DNA of 64,000 nucleotides from assembly GCF_003325455.1 (NCBI RefSeq), contig NZ_CP025198.1, forward strand, positions 1-64,000, given 5' to 3'. The notes beneath the pieces were generated by a model. The model was not told where the DNA came from. It was given only the letters and a program-made list of their open reading frames with translations, and did no database searches. This stretch comes from Acidipropionibacterium virtanenii (lineage in GTDB: Bacteria > Actinomycetota > Actinomycetes > Propionibacteriales > Propionibacteriaceae). This document shows positions 48,485-56,598 of this stretch, piece by piece (position 1 is the stretch's first letter; the number at the start of each line of letters is the position of its first letter). Both the position numbers and the translations under genes were made by a program.

Positions 48485-49264
48485 TCAATGCTGTGGCATC
48501 CGCCCGAACACCACCCGGTCGTCGAGCCACTGCCAGATCTGGGCGGTCTCGGTGAAACCGGCCGCGCGCATGCTGGCCAGATGGAAGGCCACGTCGACCT
48601 TGGTGAGCGTCACCTTGTGGTCTCGCTGGGCGAAGTGGGCCTCGGCCTCGGCCTGCCAGCCGGGCATCGACGCCGCAGCGGAGAACCAGTCGTCCCAGCT
48701 CATGGCTCCGGCCCGGGTGAGGCGCTCCTCGGCCCGGCTGCGCTCGGCCGGGGCCAGGGCCGCCAGGAACGGCTGGGCGGTGGCGTCGAAGAAGAGGTGA
48801 TCGGCGTTGAGCATCACCCCGCCCGGGTGCAGCACCCGCGCCACCTCGATGTGCAGCCGGGCGAGCTGCCCGGGCTGCAACCAGTGCAGGGCCGTGGCGC
48901 TCACCGCGGCGTCGAACCCGCCGAGCGGCAGGCCCTCGGTCCATCCCGGCGAGGCCATGTCCAGGTCGAGCACCTCGACCCGGTCGGGGTAGGGCGTGGA
49001 CTCCCGGAACAGCCGCATGAGCAGCGGATCCCGGTCGACCCCGACCACCGTGGCGTCGGGGATCGCCGCCAGCACCGCGTTGCTCACCGAGCCCGGGCCG
49101 CAGCCCAGGTCCAGGACGCGAAGCGGATGGTCGAGGGTCGCCGCGACGGCGCCGAGCACATCGGTCATGACGCGGGTGCGATCGGCGCGGTACTCGACGA
49201 AGGCGGTCTGCTGGACCTCCCAGGCCTCCAGCAGCGCGGTGGGGGTGAATGTCGATGAGGTCAT
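48485..49264 (-). CDS. Class I SAM-dependent methyltransferase
   Basis: A 259-residue methyltransferase with motif I RVLDLGCGPGSVSNAVLA, acidic loop VVGVDRDPLLM, motif II LGGFDAAVSATALHWLQPGQ and motif III VLHPGGVMLNADHLFF. It resembles small-molecule methyltransferases of the UbiE/trans-aconitate type. ATG 49264 has GGAGA upstream. It is the last gene of the cobalamin-riboswitch operon, 118 bases after a second methyltransferase. Its substrate is unknown; context suggests a molecule linked to the imported metal or corrinoid. Confidence 0.85.
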   Translation of the reverse strand: MTSSTFTPTALLEAWEVQQTAFVEYRADRTRVMTDVLGAVAATLDHPLRVLDLGCGPGSVSNAVLAAIPDATVVGVDRDPLLMRLFRESTPYPDRVEVLDLDMASPGWTEGLPLGGFDAAVSATALHWLQPGQLARLHIEVARVLHPGGVMLNADHLFFDATAQPFLAALAPAERSRAEERLTRAGAMSWDDWFSAAASMPGWQAEAEAHFAQRDHKVTLTKVDVAFHLASMRAAGFTETAQIWQWLDDRVVFGRMPQH

Positions 49265-49382
49265 GTGGGGATTCTCCAGTATCGGGACGACAGATTCTTC
49301 CGGAGGCGGCCAGATATCGACGACGGCATGCACGGGCGCATGCCGGTCCGCATCCGGCCGACTTCAGGGGGTACTCGCACGG

Positions 49383-50144
49383 TCAGGACGGCTTGCGCGC
49401 CGTGACGATGAACTTGCCGCCCTGATAGCCGTACTTCCAGAACTCCAGGTTCCGCAGGCTCATCCGGTGGGTGTCGGGCTCGGCGGACACGTCGATGTAC
49501 CCGGCCTCGCGCAGCAGCGCCAGGTCCAGCTCGGGGCGCTCGGCGGTGACGCTCGGCAGCTCGGCGGTCGGGTCGCCCGACGAACCGTGGCCCTCGCTGC
49601 TGGGCCGGCCCTCGGTGACGCGTACCAGCACCCGCGACAGCGCCACCCACGCACCGTGCCTCAGCCCGGTCCGGTCGCGCCGGTAGTTCCCGTCGTAGAC
49701 CAGCACGACGCCGCCCGGCCGCAGCACCTCCATCCAGCGCCGATAGGCCGCCGCCGGATCGTGGAGGGTCCACACGACATCGCGGGAGACGATCGCATCG
49801 ACCGATCCGGCCTCGAACCCGTCCAGGGCCACGACGTCGCCCCGGCGGACGTCGGCGTCGACGCCGTTCCACCGGAGGTTCCCGCGGGCCGCGCCGATCA
49901 TTCCCTCCGAGGAGTCGATCGAGGTGACGCGGTGGCCGAGCCGGCCGAGCATGACCGAGAAGAATCCCGGGCCGCAGCCCACGTCGACGACGTCGAGAGG
50001 CCGGTCGCCGAGCCGGGCGCCGAGCTCGTGGCGCCAGTGGCGCACCTCGCGATGGTTGCGCAGTTGTCTCTCGACGATCTCGTCGTACTCCTGCGAATCG
50101 GAGGACCACATGTCCTGGAGTCGTTCCTGAACAGACACTGACAT
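49383..50144 (-). CDS. Class I SAM-dependent methyltransferase
   Basis: A 253-residue methyltransferase: an N-terminal helical lid (QERLQDMWSSDSQEYDEIVE), motif I DVVDVGCGPGFFSVMLG, SIDSSEGMIGAARGN, motif II DAIVSRDVVWTLHDPAAAY and motif III VLRPGGVVLVYDGNYRRD. The C-terminal part forms a substrate cap. It lies 19 bases downstream of the substrate-binding protein gene and is surely cotranscribed with the importer. Such a methyltransferase next to a BtuFCD/FecBCD-like transporter is seen in several bacteria, but the acceptor molecule is unproven. Confidence 0.87.
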   Translation of the reverse strand: MSVSVQERLQDMWSSDSQEYDEIVERQLRNHREVRHWRHELGARLGDRPLDVVDVGCGPGFFSVMLGRLGHRVTSIDSSEGMIGAARGNLRWNGVDADVRRGDVVALDGFEAGSVDAIVSRDVVWTLHDPAAAYRRWMEVLRPGGVVLVYDGNYRRDRTGLRHGAWVALSRVLVRVTEGRPSSEGHGSSGDPTAELPSVTAERPELDLALLREAGYIDVSAEPDTHRMSLRNLEFWKYGYQGGKFIVTARKPS

Positions 50145-50163
50145 CTCTCTTTCCTGAGGTGGA

Positions 50164-51171
50164 TCATCGGGTGATGAGCTTGGCGAGCTCCTCGGAGCCT
50201 TGCACCGACAGCGGTGTGGCCGGATCCGAGTAGGAGTACGGCATCGTCACGACGTGCCCGGATTTGACGGCCTTGAGCTGAGAGGCGCCCTTGAACTTCT
50301 CGAAAGTCGATGTGATGGTCGAGGAGTTCCCTCCGGAGCTCAGTAGGACGATCCATTCCGGATCCCGCTTGAGAATGTCCTCCATATTGACGTCGAACAC
50401 TCTCTTCTCCGTGCTCTGGTAGACGTTCTCCAGGCCGTTCGCGTCGAAGGCCGCCTGGGCCATGCTCGAGCGTCCGTAGGCGGAGACCTGACCGCCGTCG
50501 GTCGCGACCCAGAAGGCCGCGGCCGTGGCCCCCTTCCCGGCGGCACGGGTCTTGACGTCGGCGGCCTGCTTGTCGAGCGCGGCATTGAGCGTCCTCGCCC
50601 TGGCCTGGATGCCGAACATGGTGCCGACCTTGGTGACCTCCTTGGTCACCAGGTCGTAGGAGGCGTGATCGGTGGGAGCCTCGTCGTCGCAGTAGGCGTC
50701 CGGCGAGTAGAGCTTGACCCCGGCCTTGCGCAGGGCGGCGCGATCGACGCCGCCGTCGTAGCCGACCACCAGGTCCACGTGGGCGTCCAGGATGGTCTCG
50801 GTGGAGACCGTCGCGCCACCGGTGGCACCCGTGACGCTCTTGAGCTGGGGCAGTGCCCGCAGCTTGGTCGCGGTGTTGATGTCGTAGCCCTCCAGATCGA
50901 GATTTCCGGCGCGGGCGGTCACCTTGTCCAGAACGTCGAGCATCGACAGCACGGAGGCATCCGTGTCGTTGAGAATCATCACCTTCCTGGGTGCTTCTGT
51001 GAAGGTGAGCTTCTCGGAGCAGCTCATCACGGTCGCGGGGAATCCCGACCCCGAACCGGAGGACGACGGGGAGGGGTCGGAGGCCACCGATGAACCGGCA
51101 CACCCCGACAGCAGGAGCACTCCCGCGGTGAGGAGTGCCAGCCCTCTGGCGGGAATGAATGTGGATGCCAT
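50164..51171 (-). CDS. ABC importer substrate-binding lipoprotein (BtuF/FepB-like)
   Basis: A 335-residue lipoprotein with lipobox LSGC (acyl Cys24), then a Ser/Gly linker and the TroA-like two-lobe fold: VMILNDTDASVLSMLDVLDKV, VDLVVGYDGGV, DPEWIVLLSS and VTMPYSYSDPATPLSVQG. It binds a corrinoid, metal-chelate or siderophore outside the cell. The cobalamin riboswitch at the head of the operon favours corrinoid or a cobalt compound. GAGAGGA precedes ATG 51171. The 125-base gap to the ATPase gene may hold a processing site but shows no terminator. Confidence 0.88.
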   Translation of the reverse strand: MASTFIPARGLALLTAGVLLLSGCAGSSVASDPSPSSSGSGSGFPATVMSCSEKLTFTEAPRKVMILNDTDASVLSMLDVLDKVTARAGNLDLEGYDINTATKLRALPQLKSVTGATGGATVSTETILDAHVDLVVGYDGGVDRAALRKAGVKLYSPDAYCDDEAPTDHASYDLVTKEVTKVGTMFGIQARARTLNAALDKQAADVKTRAAGKGATAAAFWVATDGGQVSAYGRSSMAQAAFDANGLENVYQSTEKRVFDVNMEDILKRDPEWIVLLSSGGNSSTITSTFEKFKGASQLKAVKSGHVVTMPYSYSDPATPLSVQGSEELAKLITR

Positions 51172-51296
51172 GTGAGTTCCTCTCAGTATGTGTTTCGTGG
51201 ACATATGAGTACCGGTTGAACGATCTTCGCAGCGAGAAGTTGGAATATGAGGAGGCGGGATATCTGGACGCCGAGAAATAACCGTGGCCGGCGATG

Positions 51297-52070
51297 TCAC
51301 GAGGCGACGCCGCCGGATATCGGGTCGAAGAACAGCCGGGTCCGCCCGGCGTAGTCGATGCGGTGGACGTCGACCCCGTACACCCTTGAGATGAGGCCGG
51401 GATCGAGCACCTCACGGCTCGAGCCGGAGGCCACCAGACGGCCACGATCCAGGAGGATGAGCTCCTGGCAGGAGCGGGCGGCCAGGTTGAGGTCGTGCAG
51501 AACGACGATGGTGGTCGCCGGCACCTGGTCGACGAGGCTGAGCAGGTCGAACTGGTGGCTGATGTCCAGGTGGTTCGTCGGTTCGTCGAGGATGAGATGG
51601 TCGGCGTCCTGCACGATGGCCCGGGCGATCAGCGCCCGCTGGCGCTCGCCCCCCGACAGCCGGGTGACGAGCCGGTCGGCCAGGTCGGTCATGTCCACCT
51701 TCGCCAGGGCGGCGTCGACCAGATCCCGGTCGGTGCGGTCCCCGTAGCCGGCCAGCGACCGGTGGGAGAGCCGCCCCAGGCCGACGGCGTCGCGCACCGT
51801 CAGCGGCAGGGCGTCGTCGTGCTCCTGGGAGACGACGGCCACCGAGCGGGCGATGGCCCGCCGCGACATCGAGGTGATGTCGGCACCGTCGACGAGCACC
51901 TTGCCGCCGGCCGCGCTCAGCGCCCGGTACATCGTCTGCACCAGCGTCGACTTGCCGGCCCCATTGGGGCCCACGACCCCGACGGTGCGGCCGTCGCAGG
52001 CGGTCAGGTCGACATGGTCCAGGACGACGCGGTCGCCGCGGCGCACGATGAGGGAACGGGCTTCGATCAT
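51297..52070 (-). CDS. ABC importer ATP-binding protein (BtuD/FecE-like)
   Basis: A 257-residue ATPase of the vitamin B12/iron-chelate uptake class: Walker A GVVGPNGAGKSTLVQTMY, VVSQEHDDALPLTV Q-loop, signature LSGGERQRALIARAI, Walker B HLILDEPTNHLD and switch VVLHDLNLA. It powers the FecCD-type permease directly upstream (22 bases). Part of the riboswitch-controlled importer operon. Confidence 0.92.
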   Translation of the reverse strand: MIEARSLIVRRGDRVVLDHVDLTACDGRTVGVVGPNGAGKSTLVQTMYRALSAAGGKVLVDGADITSMSRRAIARSVAVVSQEHDDALPLTVRDAVGLGRLSHRSLAGYGDRTDRDLVDAALAKVDMTDLADRLVTRLSGGERQRALIARAIVQDADHLILDEPTNHLDISHQFDLLSLVDQVPATTIVVLHDLNLAARSCQELILLDRGRLVASGSSREVLDPGLISRVYGVDVHRIDYAGRTRLFFDPISGGVAS

Positions 52071-52092
52071 GGTCTTCTCCTGTCGGTCGTGG

Positions 52093-53148
52093 TCATCGGG
52101 CCGGGTTCATCCGGCTGACCAGGGCCAGCAGGAAGGGAGCCCCGAGCAGCCCGGTGATCACCCCGATGGGCAGCTCGGAGGGGCTGAAGACGGTGCGCGA
52201 GAAGGTGTCCGCCCACACCAGGAAGACCGCTCCGGCAAGCCCCGACGCGACGACCAGCAGGCGGTGGCCGTAACCGGTGAAGGAGCGCATCAGGTGGGGG
52301 ATGATGAGGCCGACGAAGCCGATCCCGCCGGCCAGGGCCACGATGATGCCGACCGCCGCCGAGACCGGGATGAGGATCACCAGGCGGATGGCGGCCGGGT
52401 TGATGCCCACCGACAGGGAGGTGCGGTCGCCGCTGGCCAGGGCATCGAGCCAGGGGGCGCACAACCACAGCATCGTCATGAGGGCGATGGCCACGCAGAG
52501 GATCCAGATGGACTGGCCCCAGCTCACCTTCGCCAGCGAGCCGAGCATCCAGAACATCACCGACCGCGCCGTCTCGGGGGAGTCCGAGGAGAAGATGATG
52601 AGGTTGGTGAGGGCCTGGAAGATGAAGCCGACCGCCAGCCCGGCCAGCACCAGGGTCAGCGCCGAGCCGTGCCGGCGTCCCCCGACGCCCAGCACCATGA
52701 AGGTCGCCGTCAGGGCGCCGAGAAAGGCCATGCCCGCGACTCCGAGGGTGCTGGAGACGCCGACCACGATGATCGCGGTGGCCGCCCCGGTCGAGGCGCC
52801 GGCGCTGACGCCCAGCACGTAGGGCTCGGCCAAGGGGTTGCGGACGACGGCCTGCAGGGCCACCCCGGAGACCCCGAGGACGGCCCCCACGCCGATCCCG
52901 GCGAGGATCCGGGGCATCCGGTTCTGCCAGACGATGGCGTCGGTGATGGCGTCCCAGGTGATGGCCGGGCGCAGGCCCAGGTGATCGGCCAGGACCCCGA
53001 GCACCTGGTCCATGGGCACCGATGCGGCCCCGAACGCGATGCTGACCACGGGCGTGGCGATCAGCAGGACGATGAGCAGGGCCAGCCGGAGGCGCCTGCT
53101 GCGGGCCCTAGACACGACGACGGGTGACGGATGTGCAACAACGGACAT
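52093..53148 (-). CDS. ABC importer permease, FecCD/BtuC family
   Basis: A 351-residue permease with about ten helices (LRLALLIVLLIATPVVSIAF, LGVSGVALQAVVRNPLAEPY, LLVVASGLAGAVFLVWADTF). BtuC/FecCD motifs include RMPRILAGIGVGAVLG, GVSAGAST and GGIGFVGLIIPHLMR. It forms the channel for a corrinoid or metal chelate. ATG 53148 has AAGGA 8 bases upstream and lies 48 bases after the B12 box of the riboswitch, so the aptamer likely controls its translation start. Confidence 0.92.
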   Translation of the reverse strand: MSVVAHPSPVVVSRARSRRLRLALLIVLLIATPVVSIAFGAASVPMDQVLGVLADHLGLRPAITWDAITDAIVWQNRMPRILAGIGVGAVLGVSGVALQAVVRNPLAEPYVLGVSAGASTGAATAIIVVGVSSTLGVAGMAFLGALTATFMVLGVGGRRHGSALTLVLAGLAVGFIFQALTNLIIFSSDSPETARSVMFWMLGSLAKVSWGQSIWILCVAIALMTMLWLCAPWLDALASGDRTSLSVGINPAAIRLVILIPVSAAVGIIVALAGGIGFVGLIIPHLMRSFTGYGHRLLVVASGLAGAVFLVWADTFSRTVFSPSELPIGVITGLLGAPFLLALVSRMNPAR

Positions 53149-53189
53149 GGGCGATCCTTGGTCAGGCCGATTCGCGCGGCCGCGGACGG

Positions 53190-53345
53190 GTGCCTGGAAG
53201 GTCTTCGGACTCGGTTTCACCCAGCCGGGCACCCTTCCCGGGGATCGCTCCCCAGTGGTGCGTTGCCCGCTGTCCACCTCACCGCTGCGCGTCAGCTCCG
53301 GAGTCTCACCGGATTCCCTGTCGCCAGGCATCACAGACGTTAGCA
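53190..53345 (-). ncRNA. Cobalamin riboswitch of the importer operon
   Basis: On the minus strand the aptamer blocks read CAGGGAATCCGGTGAGACTC, GAGCTGACGCGCAGCGGTGA, CACCACTGGGGAGCGATC, GGGAAGGGTGCCCGGC and the B12 box AGTCCGAAGACCTTCC, ending near 53196. The permease ATG follows after 48 bases. Between them GGCC-rich segments could pair with the AAGGA ribosome-binding site. High cobalamin should lower expression of the importer and the two methyltransferases. Confidence 0.92.
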
Positions 53346-53402
53346 GACGTTCGCTGTGAGCGGACGCCGGGGTCGGGCGTGCGGGTGTGGCCATCGGGCG
53401 GT

Positions 53403-53430
53403 TTGTGGTGTGCATTTCCCGACTTACTAT
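53403..53430 (+). promoter_or_regulatory. Possible rpmG promoter
   Basis: A TACTAT -10 at 53425-53430 has a weak -35 (TTGTGG, 53403-53408) 16 bases upstream. The Zur-like palindrome starts 2 bases after the -10, where a bound repressor would block initiation. Confidence 0.4.
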
Positions 53431-53431
53431 A

Positions 53432-53446
53432 TGAGAACGGTTCTCA
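53432..53446. promoter_or_regulatory. 7-1-7 palindrome, probable Zur box
   Basis: TGAGAAC-G-GTTCTCA is a perfect 7-1-7 inverted repeat, the layout of Fur-family (Zur, Fur) operators. It is placed over the start site of a cysteine-free L33 gene, a classic Zur target class. DtxR/IdeR boxes have a different 19-bp form. Confidence 0.6.
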
Positions 53447-53527
53447 AAAGGGGAATCGGGGGTGGGACCACCGGTCTCGTCCCAGAATCGGATCTCGTGC
53501 CGTGCGCACGTAGAGAGGAGATGCCCG

Positions 53528-53698
53528 ATGGCGAAGAAGAGCGCGGAACTGAGGCCGATCGTCAAGCTGAGGTCGACCGCGGGGACCGGATACACCTACG
53601 TGACCCGCAAGAACCGCCGCAACACCCCGGATCGACTGACGATGCGGAAGTTCGACCCCGTGGCCGGTCGTCGCGTGGAGTTCAGGGAAACCCGCTGA
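53528..53698 (+). CDS. rpmG: 50S ribosomal protein L33, zinc-independent (C-minus) form
   Basis: A 56-residue L33: [40 protein letters not shown] and [15 protein letters not shown]. It has no cysteines, so it lacks the zinc-binding CxxC pairs of the C-plus form and can replace it when zinc is scarce, freeing zinc. Consistent with this, a 7-1-7 palindrome of the Zur type lies 80 bases upstream. The ATG at 53528 follows GAGAGGAGATGCCCG. A truncated response-regulator frame from the other strand ends 17 bases inside its 3' end. Confidence 0.93.
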   Translation: MAKKSAELRPIVKLRSTAGTGYTYVTRKNRRNTPDRLTMRKFDPVAGRRVEFRETR

Positions 53699-54164
53699 GG
53701 CGGTTGGCCGTCGAGCCCCGTACCGGGAAGTCCGGCGTGCTCATCTGGGCGACGAGCACCCGTGCCACCGACGGCGCCAGAGCGACCTGGCCCCGGGCGG
53801 CGGCTCTCACTCCGGCGATCAGCTCAGAGGCCGGGGCGGCCTTGAGGAGATACCCGGTCGCCCCGGACTCGACTGCCGAGAGGATCTCCTCGTCGCTCTC
53901 ATAGGTTGTCAGCACGACGACCTTGATCTCCGGATGTTCAGCGTGAATCCGGGCGGTCGCATCCACCCCGTTCATCACGGGCATGCGCAGGTCCATGAGC
54001 ACGACATCGGGCACTAGCCGCTCCAGCAGCGCGATGGCCTCGGCCCCGTTCGCCGCCTGACCCACCACCTCGAGGTCGACGGCGGAGGCGAGGATCGCGA
54101 CGATCCCCTCTCGGACGATGGGGTGGTCGTCGACGACCAGCACCCGAGTCGAAGTCGTGCTCAT
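53682..54164 (-). pseudogene. NarL/FixJ-type response regulator lacking its HTH output domain
   Basis: The receiver domain is complete: VLVVDDHPIVREGIVAIL with the acidic pair, phosphorylation Asp in DVVLMDLRMPVMNGVDAT, VVLTTYESDEEILSAVESG and the conserved Lys in GYLLKAAP. After about residue 140 the LuxR-type DNA-binding domain expected in this family is missing; the frame instead runs into the 3' end of rpmG ([19 protein letters not shown]-like end) and stops at 160 residues against about 215. It is therefore a 3'-truncated gene left by a deletion. It overlaps the sensor remnant by ATGA. Confidence 0.8.
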
Positions 54165-54427
54165 GATGGTTCTTCCTGCGTAGCGGGTGCCTCCCGTAGG
54201 CGGATATGGACCTGTGTTCCCCATGCTCCCGTGGTGATACTGAGGCCGCCGTCGGCCAGGGCGAGCCGACTGGCCATCCCCGACAGTCCGTAACCGCGGG
54301 CCGTCGCGGACTCCACATCGTGGGGGAAGCCGACGCCGTCGTCGGTGACGACGAGGATGATGCCGTCAGCGGCACTCAGCTCGACGCGGACGCTGGACGC
54401 CCGGGCGTGCTTGCGGACGTTGGCCAA
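54161..54427 (-). pseudogene. Sensor histidine kinase, C-terminal remnant
   Basis: Only the ATPase domain of a NarL-partner (HisKA_3-type) kinase remains: N box ANVRKHARASSVRVEL, G1 box VVTDDGVGFP, and G2 box GYGLSGMASRLALADGG. Sensor, membrane and dimerisation regions with the phospho-accepting His are absent. Reading back in frame, similarity (ESLANVRKHA) ends near 54440; the upstream codons do not continue the family. Together with the truncated response regulator it shows both outer ends of a two-component operon were deleted. Confidence 0.8.
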
Positions 54428-54496
54428 CGACTCATCACAACTCCTCTCACTCCCGGGTGTTGCACTGAACCCCTGAACCTGCCGCCGAAACCGGGC

Positions 54497-54515
54497 GTTG
54501 AGCGGGAAACTCGTC
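54497..54515 (+). repeat. GTTGAGCGGGA-family half element, copy 3
   Basis: GTTGAGCGGGAAACTCGTC matches 17794-17812 at 17 of 19 positions and 1554-1572 at 17 of 19. I found no matching inverted arm nearby, so this copy is half of the palindrome. It lies about 60 bases from where the histidine-kinase remnant loses similarity. Confidence 0.5.
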
Positions 54516-54551
54516 CGGTCGTCGTGCCGATCACGCGCCCATGATGAGGCT

Positions 54552-56450
54552 TCAGGCCCGCGTCCGAGCCGCCCTCATCCCGTTGAGGATCACCAGCACC
54601 TCGGCCCCCTCGTGGATCAGCACCACCTGGGCCAGTCCGAGGACGCCGGTGACGGCCAGTGGCAGCAGTGCGGCGATGATGAGGATCGCCAGTACCAGGT
54701 TCTGATTCATGATCCGCCTGGCTCGGCGGGCGTGGGCGAATGCCCTGGGCAGGAGCCTCAGGTCCTGGCCGGTGAAGGCGATGTCGGCCGACTCGATCGC
54801 CGCGTCGGAGCCCCCGATACCCATCGCGATTCCCACATCGGCGGCTGCCAGGGCGGGGGCGTCGTTGATTCCGTCGCCGATCATGGCGGTCGGGGCGGCC
54901 GAGCACAGTTCGGTCACCGCCTCGGACTTCTCCTCGGGGCGCAGACCTGCGCGCACGTCCGAGATCCCGGCCTGGCCGGCCAGCACCCGTGCCGCACGGG
55001 GATTGTCCCCGGTGAGCATGGTGACGCCGATGCCGGCGGTCTTCAGCGCGGAGACGGCCTCGGCGGCCCCGGTCCGCAGCTCATCGCGCACGCCGATGGC
55101 GCCGACCGCCGAGGAGTCCCGCCACACGACCACCGACGTGATGCCCTTGGACTCCATGAGGGCGATGTCGACTGCCAGCCCGCCGGCGTCGTGCCATCGT
55201 GGGCTGCCCACCATGACGGTGGCCTTCTCGATCTGTCCGGAGACGCCGCAGCCGGGGGTCTCGACGACTCCTCGCGCGGTCACGGGCCTGGTGTGCGCGT
55301 CCGCGGTCCGGGTGATCGCGGCGGCCAGCGGATGGCTGCTGGTGCGCTCCAGTGCCCCGGCCCAGGCCAGGACCTGGTCGGTCGAGAACCCGTCGGCGGT
55401 GACGACGTCGACCACCTCGGGACGGTTGTGGGTCAGCGTCCCGGTCTTGTCGAGTGCGACATGTCTGATCCCGCCGAAGCGTTCGAAGGCCGCCCCTGAG
55501 GTGATGACGACGCCGAACCGGCTGGCGGCCCCGATGGCCGAGACGACGGTCACCGGCACCGCGATCGCCAGCGCGCAGGGTGAGGCCGCCACCAGCACCA
55601 CCAGGGAGCGGGTGATCCACACACCGGAGTCGCCGAAGATCGATCCGAGGGCGCCGACCACCACCGCCAGGATGAGCACCCCGGGGACAAGGGGTTTCGC
55701 GATCCGGTCGGCCAGGCGGGCGCAACGCCCCTTGTCGGCCTGAGCCTGCTCCACCAGGGAGACGATCGTGGTCAACGAGTTGTCGGTGCCCGGCGCGGTG
55801 GCGCGCACCTCGATGACCCCGGAGGCGTTGACGGCGCCCGCGGGGGCGTCGTCGCCCGGGCCGACAGCGACGGGGATGGACTCCCCGGTGATCGCCGAGA
55901 CATCCAGGCTGGTGCGTCCGGTGGCAATGACGCCGTCGGTGGCAATCCGGTCGCCGGCCCGCACCACGAGGATGTCGCCGGGCTGAAGGTCCTCGACCGG
56001 AATCTCCACCGGTCCGTCGCGGCGTTGGACGAGCGCCGTCTCGGGGACCAGGCGCATCAGGGAGCTGAGACCGGAGCGGGCACGGTCCATGGCCCTGTCC
56101 TCGAGGGCCTCGGAGATCGAGTACAGGAAGGCCAGAGCGGCGGCCTCCTCCACCTGTCCGAGCAGGACTGCACCGACGGCACTGATCGTCATGAGCAGCC
56201 CGATGCCGAGCTTCCGGCGGGTGATCAGGGCCTTCAGGGCTCCCGGGACGAAGGTGGATGCTCCCGCGATGAGGCCGGCCCAGAAGGCGACGAGCGCCGG
56301 GGTCCGGGCTCCGGTGAGCTGACAGACCAGCCCGATGAGGAAGAGCGCCGTTGAGGCGAGTGACAGGAGGACCTCCCGATCACGCCACCAGGGGCCCTCA
56401 TCCTCGCCGGCGTCGTGCTCGTCCGAGGCGCCGGGGGAGGGGATCGTCAT
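54552..56450 (-). CDS. Heavy-metal translocating P-type ATPase (Zn/Cd/Co class)
   Basis: A 632-residue P1B-type ATPase that exports metal ions. Motifs: actuator AITGESIPV, membrane metal site VAASPCALAIAVP (SPC), phosphorylation site LDKTGTLTHNRPE, ATP-binding His-Pro in TSSHPLAAAI, and hinge GDGINDAPALAAADVGI. There is no N-terminal CxxC metal-binding domain; the N-terminus is a short acidic stretch. The SPC motif without extra His-rich ends fits the ZntA/CadA or CtpD-like branches rather than copper CPC pumps. No metalloregulator is adjacent. It is monocistronic. Confidence 0.9.
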   Translation of the reverse strand: MTIPSPGASDEHDAGEDEGPWWRDREVLLSLASTALFLIGLVCQLTGARTPALVAFWAGLIAGASTFVPGALKALITRRKLGIGLLMTISAVGAVLLGQVEEAAALAFLYSISEALEDRAMDRARSGLSSLMRLVPETALVQRRDGPVEIPVEDLQPGDILVVRAGDRIATDGVIATGRTSLDVSAITGESIPVAVGPGDDAPAGAVNASGVIEVRATAPGTDNSLTTIVSLVEQAQADKGRCARLADRIAKPLVPGVLILAVVVGALGSIFGDSGVWITRSLVVLVAASPCALAIAVPVTVVSAIGAASRFGVVITSGAAFERFGGIRHVALDKTGTLTHNRPEVVDVVTADGFSTDQVLAWAGALERTSSHPLAAAITRTADAHTRPVTARGVVETPGCGVSGQIEKATVMVGSPRWHDAGGLAVDIALMESKGITSVVVWRDSSAVGAIGVRDELRTGAAEAVSALKTAGIGVTMLTGDNPRAARVLAGQAGISDVRAGLRPEEKSEAVTELCSAAPTAMIGDGINDAPALAAADVGIAMGIGGSDAAIESADIAFTGQDLRLLPRAFAHARRARRIMNQNLVLAILIIAALLPLAVTGVLGLAQVVLIHEGAEVLVILNGMRAARTRA

Positions 56451-56527
56451 GCGCCGAACCGTACCCGGACGCGTGGTGGGCTCTGAAGCCGGTCCCGCTG
56501 CCGGGCTCCCGGGCCGCCAGCGAAGGT

Positions 56528-56567
56528 GTGTAGGAAGGTGGTTCGTCTGATCGCCAACTTCCTACAC
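56528..56567. repeat. 40-bp palindromic repeat, GTGTAGGAA family, copy 2
   Basis: GTGTAGGAAGGTGG (56528-56541) pairs with CCAACTTCCTACAC (56554-56567) with one mismatch; the centre TTCGTCTGATCG is nearly that of copy 3. It lies between the P-type ATPase start and the aminotransferase remnant's stop, both on the minus strand. Confidence 0.8.
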
Positions 56568-56598
56568 GCCTTAGACGACCAACGTGCGCGCAGGCCCG

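Noticed and set aside
53432-53446. IdeR/DtxR iron box upstream of rpmG
   Set aside because: The 7-1-7 symmetry and the cysteine-free L33 target fit Zur; DtxR boxes are a 19-bp TTAGG-type repeat.
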